A stretch of DNA of 14,404 nt, from the NCBI GenBank assembly GCA_945787595.1, contig CALZJV010000141.1, forward strand, positions 1 through 14,404, read 5' to 3'. This document shows positions 1-6,473 of the stretch, piece after piece. This DNA comes from an uncultured Desulfobacterales bacterium. GTDB taxonomy: Bacteria; Desulfobacterota; Desulfobacteria; Desulfobacterales; JAFDCJ01. The notes under the pieces are model-generated. The model saw only the letters and a list, made by a program, of their open reading frames with translations, did not search any database and was not told the DNA's origin. Made by a program: the position numbers and the translations under genes. Each line of letters starts with the position of its first letter. The first letter of the stretch is position 1.

Positions 1-1
1 T

Positions 2-94
2 CAGAGCCAAGGCGTCAAGGGTGAAGTTGTAGTAGTTTACCACGATCCCTTGACAACACAGGATCTGAAGTCCTCCGGCTTTCCCGCAGGGTAA
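2..94 (+). CDS. C-terminal tail of an unidentified protein (partial)
   Basis: An open frame enters from the left edge and runs 30 codons to a TAA at 92-94. The tail contains a valine-rich strand (GEVVVVYHDP) followed by a polar end, which reads like ordinary coding sequence, but it is too short to assign to a family. It ends about 130 bp from the stop codon of the convergent dehydrogenase at 225. I see no terminator hairpin between them. It could also be a chance open frame. Confidence 0.22.
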   Translation, partial: QSQGVKGEVVVVYHDPLTTQDLKSSGFPAG

Positions 95-224
95 ACAACA
101 TGGCAAAATCGACCCCATCCTTCTTGTCCCGTCGTAGCTCGAAGAGCGGAGTCGGATGAATTCACAAAGGTGGATATCCAGAAAATTGTGCAGATACTAG
201 AATATCGGATATTATAACGGACCA

Positions 225-1277
225 TTAGCTACTCTTTGCCATGTTGTTTATGCAACCTTGGGGTTTATAATCAGGGGTGATAATAACTTTAACTGATTCC
301 CTGCCCTCAACCACCAGCCGGTAACCCTTGAGGATATCATCCAAGGGCAATTTGTGGGTTATCAAATCATCGACCTTTACTATTCCTGTTTCCAAAAGGT
401 CGATGGCCTCGAGGATATCAGGCGGTCCGCAATAATATGAAGTCAGGATTTTGACCTCTCTTGTCCAGAAGTAGTTCAACGGGATTTCTACTTTTTTATC
501 CGGCCCGGGAACTGTAAAAAAAACAATGGTGCCGCCTTTTTCCACCGAATTCCAGGCTTGTTCAACTGCAGAAAGAGCCGAGGCGCACAATATCACCACA
601 TCCGCTTTTCTGCCGTTGCGGGCCAGGAGTATCTCCGGCACATTTGCGCCGGCTTCAATTGTATCATCTGCGCCAGCCCGGTCGGCATATACCAGCTTTT
701 GCGGATTAATGTCGGTGGCCACGATCTTGCAGCTTTTGGCCTTGCCGAGTTTCACATGCAACAGTCCGCTCATGCCACATCCTATTACCAACACCGTTTG
801 CCCTTGCTGGATGGCGGCAAGCTTCCGGGCTCTGACAACGCAGGCCAGCGGTTCTATAAAAGTGCTCTGGTCATAGGAAATGTTGTCCGGCAACCTGTAG
901 GTTCCAGCGGTCACGATAGAAGCCGGCACGAGAACGTATTCAGCAAATCCACCGGGCAATCTGTCTTTAACATTTGAGCATACCGGATGGAAACCGTTCT
1001 TGCAGTAATAGCAGTTCATGCAGGGTACTTTGGGTGCCACAAAAACCCTGTCTCCCGGCTTAAAATCACTGACGGATTCTCCTGTTTCAACGATCTGGCC
1101 GCCAATCTCATGCCCGGGTATCAGTGGGGCTCTGGGCAGCCTGTACCATTCGACGATATCGCTGCCACATATCCCGCAGGAAATGACTTTCACGAGTATT
1201 TCATTGCGGCCGGGCTCAGGCTTGGGCACATCTTCTATTCTGATATCAGTGTTGTTGTACCATTTGGCAACCTTCAT
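225..1277 (-). CDS. Zinc-dependent medium-chain alcohol/polyol dehydrogenase
   Basis: This is a 350-residue member of the medium-chain dehydrogenase family (sorbitol/threonine dehydrogenase type), which oxidises a secondary alcohol with NAD(P) in the cytoplasm. The catalytic zinc ligands are visible as Cys37 (GICGSD), His56-Glu57 (PGHE) and Glu142 (EPLAC). The structural zinc site is the four-cysteine cluster Cys86, 89, 92 and 100. The Rossmann glycine motif is GCGMSG at 166-171, and an aspartate at 189 (ATDI) ends the second strand, which usually favours NAD over NADP. The start is ATG at 1277, with GAGG 8 nt upstream. The substrate cannot be named. The C-terminus extends about 15 residues past the usual KVIITPD end. 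Only 16 bp separate its start from a truncated transhydrogenase frame on the other strand, so its present promoter must lie inside that fragment. Confidence 0.9.
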   Translation of the reverse strand: MKVAKWYNNTDIRIEDVPKPEPGRNEILVKVISCGICGSDIVEWYRLPRAPLIPGHEIGGQIVETGESVSDFKPGDRVFVAPKVPCMNCYYCKNGFHPVCSNVKDRLPGGFAEYVLVPASIVTAGTYRLPDNISYDQSTFIEPLACVVRARKLAAIQQGQTVLVIGCGMSGLLHVKLGKAKSCKIVATDINPQKLVYADRAGADDTIEAGANVPEILLARNGRKADVVILCASALSAVEQAWNSVEKGGTIVFFTVPGPDKKVEIPLNYFWTREVKILTSYYCGPPDILEAIDLLETGIVKVDDLITHKLPLDDILKGYRLVVEGRESVKVIITPDYKPQGCINNMAKSS

Positions 1278-1293
1278 CCTTCATACCTCATAC

Positions 1294-1917
1294 ATGAATT
1301 TCCAACATCCCAAACTACGACCTGCCTACCAGGGCTCGAACCCCATCAGCCATATCTGGGCCTCGCGCGCCATCGAAATGATCTCTCATAATCTCGTTCG
1401 GGTGATTGAGGATCCCAGGGACGACGACGCTCGCGGTGCGGTATTGCTGGCAGCCACCTATGCCGGTATCGGTTTCGGTAATGGCGGTGTTCATCTTGCT
1501 CACGGCATGTCCTATCCGGTATCCGGCATGGTTCGTGACTATGTCCCCAAAAGCTATCCGCCCGGGCAGCCGCTGGTGCCCCATGGCATGGCGGTGGTGC
1601 TCAATGCGCCTGCGGTGTTTAAATTTACCGCTTCGGCGAATCCGCAATTGCATTTATATGCCGCAAGACTGATGGGCAAAGACGTTTCGGATGCTGCACC
1701 TGAAGATGCCGGAGCCATTCTATCAGGGGCGATTTTAGAGCTGATGCAGAAAGTCGGCATGCCCAACGGGCTCAAAGCGGTGGGTTATGGTCCCGCGGAC
1801 GTGGACAAGATGGTAGAGGCAACCCTGCCCCAGCATCGGGTTACCAAAATCTCCCCACGCCCGGCCGCTGCGCAGGATTTGAAACAACTGTTTTTAGATT
1901 CAATGGAGCTGTGGTAG
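1294..1917 (+). pseudogene. Hydroxyacid-oxoacid transhydrogenase (iron-type ADH), C-terminal half only
   Basis: From about 1315 the frame matches the C-terminal half of hydroxyacid-oxoacid transhydrogenase (HOT/ADHFE1 type), a group of iron-containing alcohol dehydrogenases that couple 4-hydroxybutyrate oxidation to 2-oxoglutarate reduction. Recognisable landmarks are RPAYQGSNPIS, the metal-binding block GNGGVHLAHGMSYPVSG, LVPHGMAVVLNAPAVF, and the family C-terminus ending in TLPQHRVTKISPRPA and MELW. About 207 codons remain of a protein normally near 430-460 residues. The N-terminal nucleotide-binding half is absent, replaced abruptly by the start of the divergent zinc dehydrogenase. The ATG at 1294 is simply the first in frame and has no convincing ribosome binding site. 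The remaining frame has no stops, so truncation was probably recent. The protein, if made, should be inactive because the cofactor domain is missing. Confidence 0.85.
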
Positions 1918-1969
1918 AAAGAGACCGCAACTATAACCTTGCCTTGCTGTCGCAGGATAATTTTATTCT

Positions 1970-2537
1970 CTACTCTTCTCGCAGCATATGGTAGCTTCTC
2001 TCCACGATGCGGGCGTTCTTCTCCCCCAAGGACCCGGGGAATTTGCTTTGGACCGCTTTGAGGGTGGCATCCAGACTCAGTTCCCCGGTCATGGCCGCAA
2101 AGGCTCCTAAAAGTGCCGTGTTCATGATGGGGCGTCCCAGAATTTCACGGGCCAATTCGTTTGCTGAAAAAGAAAAAACCCGCAAGTCTCCGCTGAACCC
2201 CAGATCCTCGGCACTCCGATCCGAATTCACCAGGATCATGCCCCCCGGTTTCGCCCCGGCCACCACGTCCACCTCATCCAGGATAGTCGCATCTTGCAGG
2301 ATCACATAGTCCGCCTGGCTGACCCGGCTTCTCAGCCGAATAGGTCGGTCGCTCAGGCGGCAGAAGGCCATAATGGGCTTTCCGCGCCTCTCTCCGCCGC
2401 CTCCGAGGAACTCCGCCGCCTCCGAGGAATGGAAACGCCTGACCGTACTTGCCGTCCTCCAGAGCAGCGATAGCCATGAACTGGGCCAGGACCAATGAGC
2501 CCTGCCCTCCCCTGCCGTGTATCGAGATTTCTTTCAT
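1970..2537 (-). pseudogene. 2-oxoacid:ferredoxin oxidoreductase gamma subunit, frameshifted by a 19-bp duplication
   Basis: The gene encodes the gamma subunit of a pyruvate/2-oxoglutarate/ketoisovalerate-type ferredoxin oxidoreductase, one part of a multi-subunit enzyme that decarboxylates 2-oxoacids to acyl-CoA and reduces ferredoxin. The N-terminal family signature ([12 protein letters not shown]) starts at ATG 2537, preceded by GAGGG. The second half ([15 protein letters not shown], then [16 protein letters not shown] and a C-terminal helix) lies in another frame. The switch falls at a 19-bp perfect tandem duplication (2392-2429). Removing one copy restores [19 protein letters not shown] and a single 182-residue frame, the normal family length. 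No alpha, beta or delta subunit follows: the next sequence downstream is the truncated transhydrogenase, so this is an operon stump. Unless the duplication is an assembly error, the gene is dead. Confidence 0.85.
2392..2429. repeat. Perfect 19-bp tandem duplication inside the oxidoreductase gamma gene
   Basis: Two identical copies of CTCCGCCGCCTCCGAGGAA lie head to tail at 2392-2410 and 2411-2429. Nineteen bases is not a multiple of three, so the second copy shifts the reading frame of the gamma subunit gene. The unit is rich in CCG/CTCC, a composition prone to replication slippage. Deleting either copy rejoins the two halves of the protein exactly. Confidence 0.95.
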
Positions 2538-2912
2538 TCTTTCCCTCGCCAAATTTTCACACAAAAAGGTGTTCCGGATACAGATGCAACACCATACTGG
2601 ATTTTCCCCAAAAAAGTAGACACAGTCAAGCGCAAAGTTTCACTTTCTGTTTTTCGTAATCAGCTGGGCAGAGATACCCCAGTGTTGATGGATGTATCGC
2701 GAAATTAAAAGGCTGGTAAAAAGTATGGATTTATGTTTGCTTTGCCGTACTCCCTCTTTACCGGATTAGATAATGATTCCGGAACCAGGGATTGATTCAA
2801 ATTTAACATAAGCTATTTAATTTCTTGACTTAGTAATACGAACACCGTATATGGGGAATGACGAATTCAGTTGCCGATTTAATGTGATCCATGAAAAAAA
2901 GGAGGCGCTTCG
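2538..2912. other. Intergenic region between divergent genes
   Basis: This 375-bp stretch separates the start of the broken gamma subunit gene (leftward) from the FAH-family gene (rightward). The right end holds a sigma70-like promoter and an AGGAGG ribosome binding site. The left two thirds are AT-rich. A 63-codon frame there (2517-2708, plus) overlaps the gamma gene start, has no ribosome binding site and matches nothing I recognise. The sequence CCCCAAAAAAGTAGACAC near 2605-2625 resembles the end of some IS3-type elements, but no partner end was found. Confidence 0.5.
2825..2853 (+). promoter_or_regulatory. Sigma70-like promoter of the FAH-family gene with overlapping dyad
   Basis: A -35 box TTGACT (2825-2830) is followed by a 17-bp spacer and a -10 box TATATG (2848-2853), about 60 bp upstream of the gene start at 2913. 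The spacer carries a perfect 5-bp inverted repeat, ATACG-N5-CGTAT (2836-2850), which runs into the -10 box. A repressor bound there would block RNA polymerase, as is common for catabolic operons. No regulator gene is in the window, so the operator role is inferred. Confidence 0.55.
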
Positions 2913-3866
2913 ATGAAGCTGGTGATGTATCATACGGTAGGCGAACCTCGCCTCGGTCAACTGGTGGATGAACAGGTGTACGATCTCAACCTGGCCTGCG
3001 AGGCCATGCTAGCGGCCAACGGTGATGGAAGTGCACGAACCAAGGCCGCCGCCCTGGTCCCGGCCGAGACCATCCGCTTTCTGGCGGGCGGCGAGGAAAC
3101 CAAAAAAACGGCGGCCGAGGCGATCGCATGTCTGGAATCCCGCAAGGCTGCAGCACCCACCGTCCGCGGGATGCCCCTTGTTCAGCCGCTGGCGGACGTA
3201 AAGCTGCTGGCCCCGATCCTGAAGCCGGAAAAGATCATCTGCGTGGCCCACAACTATCACGATTTTCTGCAGGAACTCGGCATACAACCCCACCCGGAAC
3301 CCCGCCTGTTTGCCAAGTTCGCCAACGCGGTCACCGGATACGACCAGCCCATTGCTCGGCCGGCAATGAGCAAGGCCCTGGGCTACGAAGCCGAGCTGGC
3401 CTTCGTCATCGGCAAACGCTGCAAGTACGTGTCCGAAAGCCGCGCCTATGAGTACATCGGGGGCTACTTGGCGTTCAACGACATCAGCGCCAGCGATCTG
3501 ACACAGAAGGACATCCAGAACCTGAGGGGCAAGAGCTTCGACGGCTTCGCCCCCATGGGGCCGTTTCTGCTGACCCCCGATGAGCTGCCGGATCCCCACA
3601 ACCTCGCGGTGCGCCTGCGCGTCAACGGTAAAGTCCTGCAGGAGTCTAATACTAGCCAACTGGTGCACAACGTCCCGCAGCTGGTGGCCTTCTGCTCGGC
3701 CGTATTCACTCTGGAGCCCGGCGATGTGGTGGCCACCGGAACCCCGGGCGGCCTCGCCAAAGACCGCAAGCCCCCCACTTACATGGAGCCCGGGGATGTG
3801 ATGGAGACCGAAATCGAGCACCTCGGCGTGCTGCGCAATCCGATCGTCGAAGAGAAAGCCCCGTGA
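2913..3866 (+). CDS. Fumarylacetoacetate hydrolase (FAH)-family enzyme
   Basis: This is a 317-residue cytoplasmic enzyme of the FAH superfamily, whose members are magnesium-dependent hydrolases, hydratases or decarboxylases acting on 2-oxo-acid ring-cleavage products. A short N-terminal domain (about 1-95) precedes the catalytic FAH domain (about 105-312). Visible family features are the putative metal ligands Glu159 and Glu161 (GYEAELAF) and Asp190 (FNDIS), the loop RGKSFDGFAPMGP at 205-217, and TGTPGG at 275-280. The start is ATG at 2913, preceded by a strong AGGAGG. It is the first gene after a good promoter and is followed by an isocitrate dehydrogenase relic and a decarboxylase-like gene on the same strand, which fits a small catabolic operon. 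The exact reaction (acylpyruvate hydrolysis, oxoalkenoate hydration or other) cannot be told from sequence alone. Confidence 0.88.
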   Translation: MKLVMYHTVGEPRLGQLVDEQVYDLNLACEAMLAANGDGSARTKAAALVPAETIRFLAGGEETKKTAAEAIACLESRKAAAPTVRGMPLVQPLADVKLLAPILKPEKIICVAHNYHDFLQELGIQPHPEPRLFAKFANAVTGYDQPIARPAMSKALGYEAELAFVIGKRCKYVSESRAYEYIGGYLAFNDISASDLTQKDIQNLRGKSFDGFAPMGPFLLTPDELPDPHNLAVRLRVNGKVLQESNTSQLVHNVPQLVAFCSAVFTLEPGDVVATGTPGGLAKDRKPPTYMEPGDVMETEIEHLGVLRNPIVEEKAP

Positions 3867-3917
3867 CGACGGATTTCCCCCAACCTTTTAGCTTTCTTCC
3901 AGGTAGGAGTTGAAAAC

Positions 3918-4090
3918 ATGCAGCGTGTCACCGTCATTCCGGGCGACGGGATCGGGCCGGAATTTGTCTATGCGGCAGATCGTAAAGGGTTATCCGGTTT
4001 GCGTTCGAATACGCGGTCTAGGCAAAGAGAAAGAAGGTCACAGTCGTTCTAAAAGCCAATATCCTGAAACTGACCGATGCGCTCATTTAA
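3918..4090 (+). pseudogene. Relic of an NAD-type isocitrate dehydrogenase with a large internal deletion
   Basis: An ATG at 3918 with AGGAG upstream begins the classic isocitrate/isopropylmalate dehydrogenase N-terminus, MQRVTVIPGDGIGPEF. After only about 17 codons the sequence jumps, in a different frame (3986-4090), to a block from the middle of the same family: RVIRFAFEYAV, a stop (TAG at 4019), then KRKKVTVVLKANILKLTDAL and a final TAA at 4088. In intact NAD-type enzymes these two segments are roughly 140 residues apart, and the protein continues for well over 100 residues after the second. So the relic has an internal deletion, a frame change, an in-frame stop and a missing 3' end. It lies 51 bp after the FAH-family gene, suggesting that the intact gene was once part of that operon. 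Confidence 0.75.
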
Positions 4091-4158
4091 AGGATCCAAA
4101 CCACCGCATACTAGTTTCAATCATCCTCTCACCAGGACCATCAAAGCGAGTGTGCAAT

Positions 4159-5121
4159 ATGACAAAACTTTCGCTCACAGCAGCATTTGGCAATTATGAC
4201 CGCACGGCACCGCTTCAAAAGGGAGTCGTCCGACCGGATGGGATCGATCTGAACGTCCTTACCATGACCCCTTCGGACATCTTCTTGCGCATGAGCCGTT
4301 TTCAGGAGTTTGATGTCTCTGAAATGTCCATGGGAACCCACTGTTATCTTCTCGGCACCGGGGAGAGCCCATTTGTCGGCATTCCGGCATACCTGAGTCG
4401 TGCGTTTCGACACGCCATGGTCTATTACAATGTGGATTCGGGTATCGAGAAACCCGAAGATCTCAACGGCAAACGGATCGCCGTCCGTGAATGGGGAATG
4501 ACCGCCGTGGTCTGGATTGTCGGCATCCTGGCTGAAGAGTACGGGCTAGACATCCGTTCTGTCGATTGGGTGGCGGTAAAGGAGGCACGGGTCCCCATTC
4601 GGATGCCGGAAGGTGCGCGTATCCGCTACATGAAATCCGGCCAGAATCTGTCGGATCTGCTGGATACCGGTCAGGTGGATGTCGTTTTGATCCATCAGCC
4701 GCTTGCTTGTTTTACGGAAGGCTCTGCTCGCATTAAACGGATGTTTCCGGATTATAAAGACCGCGAAATCGAATATTTCCGCCGCAGCGGCGTTCATCCC
4801 ATCATGCACTGTGTCGTGCTCCGCAAGGATATCTACCAACGACATCGATGGGTCTTAGGCAGCATGTATGAGGCCTTGATTGAGGCCAGGCGACTGGCTT
4901 TTCAAGCCCTTTCCAATACGCAAACGCTTTCGACGATGATACCGTTTCTTCCGTCAGCGGTGGACGAAACCCGTCTGATTTTCGGCGATGATTTCTGGCC
5001 TTATGGAATGGATAAAAACCGCCCGGCATTGGAAAAACTTATAACCTATGCCCACCAGCAAGGCCTCACTCCCCATCGTTTGAATATAGAAGATCTGTTC
5101 GGAGAATCGGTCAGGGATTGA
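4159..5121 (+). CDS. 4,5-dihydroxyphthalate decarboxylase-like protein (periplasmic-binding-protein fold)
   Basis: This 320-residue protein matches the family that includes 4,5-dihydroxyphthalate decarboxylase (Pht5 type) and related NMT1-like proteins. Landmarks are FDVSEMS (51-57), the IPAYLSRAFRH segment (75-85), DLNGKRI (101-107), EWGMTA (111-116), FPDY (196-199) and GVHPIMH (211-217). There is no signal peptide, so despite the binding-protein fold it should act in the cytoplasm. An enzymatic decarboxylation of an aromatic or related carboxylate is therefore more likely than transport. I chose ATG 4159 because family similarity begins exactly there. The open frame extends upstream to 3910 only by reading through the isocitrate dehydrogenase relic. 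The ribosome binding site is weak. The last 11 bp overlap the 3' end of the convergent propeller gene. Confidence 0.75.
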   Translation: MTKLSLTAAFGNYDRTAPLQKGVVRPDGIDLNVLTMTPSDIFLRMSRFQEFDVSEMSMGTHCYLLGTGESPFVGIPAYLSRAFRHAMVYYNVDSGIEKPEDLNGKRIAVREWGMTAVVWIVGILAEEYGLDIRSVDWVAVKEARVPIRMPEGARIRYMKSGQNLSDLLDTGQVDVVLIHQPLACFTEGSARIKRMFPDYKDREIEYFRRSGVHPIMHCVVLRKDIYQRHRWVLGSMYEALIEARRLAFQALSNTQTLSTMIPFLPSAVDETRLIFGDDFWPYGMDKNRPALEKLITYAHQQGLTPHRLNIEDLFGESVRD

Positions 5122-6403
5122 ATTGCAGGATGTCAAAGCCGTTTATCCGATCGATCAGATAGATGATGCCTCGCTCGTCAACATCCACATCGTTGCTCTG
5201 GGGCGCACTTGCACCAGCACCGGTCTCGGGAATGAAACAACCCACTTCTTCCGGCAGCAGCGGATCTGTGATATCCACAATCCTTAAACCGCCGCTGAAC
5301 CAGGTGACATAAACAAACGGGTCGCGCATATGCTCCTGGCATTGATGGGCGCCGAACCGCGCTCCGGGCGTTCGGCTCCAGGGAGAGTCCAGCTCGCTGA
5401 CATGGAATGTGGAAAGCGGTTTAATACAGTCAAGATCTCCCACGTCGAATAGCCACATGAATGCATGGGGTTGTCCGCGATGGTGGGTGTGTTCCTCGTC
5501 CACGATGACGGCGATCTCTTTGCCGGCAACGGGAAATGGCACCCGTAAGGCCGTATGGGTGGTTTCGGGAATCGGCGGATGGTAGTCGTAGCTCCCGACG
5601 GTGCGGGGGGCGGTAATGTCGCAGACATCGATGACGCGAAAGCCGGCATACCAGCAGCCGGCCCACAGTTCGTTGCCGCAGCGCAAGGCATGGTGGAGCT
5701 TATTGCGGTGCCGCTGCCAGCTCGGCGATTGCCCTTCGGCGATCTCCTGTCCCGGCAGCCACCAGCGCGACACGGGCTCGGGCCGCTGCGGGTTGCGGAT
5801 GTCGTAGATCACCAGGATGTTGCCGTTGAATCCTGGCATCTCGGTGGATATGTATGCGTAAGTCTCATCGGCGTCGAAGCGGTGCACGCCGAAGCCATGG
5901 GTTTTGGTGTAAGACAGTTCCCGGGGGTTTGCCCGATCGGAAATATCGTAGATCTTGAAGCCGCCGTCGGTGTATTCATGCCGGGCGGCCTCGGTCAACA
6001 CCGGCAGGTCCGTTTCCTTGACAGCCAGTTCTTGGGCCATTTCCCCGTCCGTAGGGACGCGGCCGAGACGCTGCGCGAGCACCTCGCGGACCTCGGGGAT
6101 TCGCTTGCCCTTGCGCAGAAAATGACGCTGATTCTGCTCGAGGTTGACGATCATCAGATCCTCGCCGACCACGCGGACCTTGTGCGAGTGCGAAGCGAGA
6201 TCGGGAAGTCGGATTTGCCCCACCATTTTCGGCTTGCGGGGATCGGCGACGTCGATGATCGATGTCCCGAGGGGGGGATCCATGTGACCGACATAAGCGT
6301 ACATCCCATGAACCACCACCTGCCCGCCGCCCGGAATATCCATGCGCGCCAGGCGTTGCACCTTGTGAGCCAGAGGACCCTGGGGACCACCGTTTTTCTG
6401 CAT
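5111..6403 (-). CDS. LVIVD-repeat beta-propeller protein A, with sigma70-region-3-like insert
   Basis: A 430-residue soluble protein without signal peptide or membrane segment. It is built of repeats with the pattern D-[IV]-x-[DN]-x, seen near residues 51, 153, 201, 259, 320, 377 and 424, which suggests a seven-bladed LVIVD-type propeller closed by the terminal strand. Histidines recur at blade-like positions: H72/H74, H174, H237-H238, H283, H305/H307/H308, H313, H353 and H358. Most are shared with paralogue B, suggesting a central metal site. Residues 104-141 form a helical insert (LGRVPTDGEMAQEL at its core) resembling sigma70 region 3. This could mislead automated annotation toward a sigma factor. 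The gene lies 70 bp after tctA on the same strand, with AGAGG 8 nt before its ATG, so it is probably the last gene of the transporter operon. Its activity is unknown. Confidence 0.8.
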   Translation of the reverse strand: MQKNGGPQGPLAHKVQRLARMDIPGGGQVVVHGMYAYVGHMDPPLGTSIIDVADPRKPKMVGQIRLPDLASHSHKVRVVGEDLMIVNLEQNQRHFLRKGKRIPEVREVLAQRLGRVPTDGEMAQELAVKETDLPVLTEAARHEYTDGGFKIYDISDRANPRELSYTKTHGFGVHRFDADETYAYISTEMPGFNGNILVIYDIRNPQRPEPVSRWWLPGQEIAEGQSPSWQRHRNKLHHALRCGNELWAGCWYAGFRVIDVCDITAPRTVGSYDYHPPIPETTHTALRVPFPVAGKEIAVIVDEEHTHHRGQPHAFMWLFDVGDLDCIKPLSTFHVSELDSPWSRTPGARFGAHQCQEHMRDPFVYVTWFSGGLRIVDITDPLLPEEVGCFIPETGAGASAPQSNDVDVDERGIIYLIDRINGFDILQFNP

Positions 6404-6473
6404 ACCTAAAACCTCTTTTATTTATTGGGCGTACGTTACGTCTGATGCCGTCTGTGCGTCCCGATATGTGCGG

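Noticed and set aside
201..213. Inverted repeat AATATC-G-GATATT
   Set aside because: It is AT-rich, short, and not at a promoter or gene end in a way that suggests function.
37..225. 62-codon minus-strand open frame left of the zinc dehydrogenase
   Set aside because: It has no ribosome binding site, no family resemblance and low-complexity composition. It also overlaps the more protein-like tail on the plus strand.
2605..2625. Possible IS3-type terminal repeat (CCCCAAAAAAGTAGACAC)
   Set aside because: There is no matching opposite end, no target duplication and no transposase frame nearby, and the sequence is simple enough to occur by chance.
3910..4158. N-terminal extension of the decarboxylase-like gene back to 3910
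   Set aside because: The extra 83 codons are an out-of-frame reading of the isocitrate dehydrogenase relic. Family similarity starts exactly at ATG 4159.
5978..6094. Calling the propeller proteins RNA polymerase sigma factors
   Set aside because: Only a region-3-like insert is present. Sigma regions 2 and 4, which bind the -10 and -35 boxes, are absent and the rest is an LVIVD propeller.
5555..6409. 284-codon plus-strand open frame opposite propeller gene A, and a similar 312-codon frame at 10347-11285 opposite propeller gene B
   Set aside because: Both are antisense shadows of GC-rich coding sequence. The minus-strand products are a conserved paralogous pair, while the plus-strand ones show no motif or ribosome binding site.
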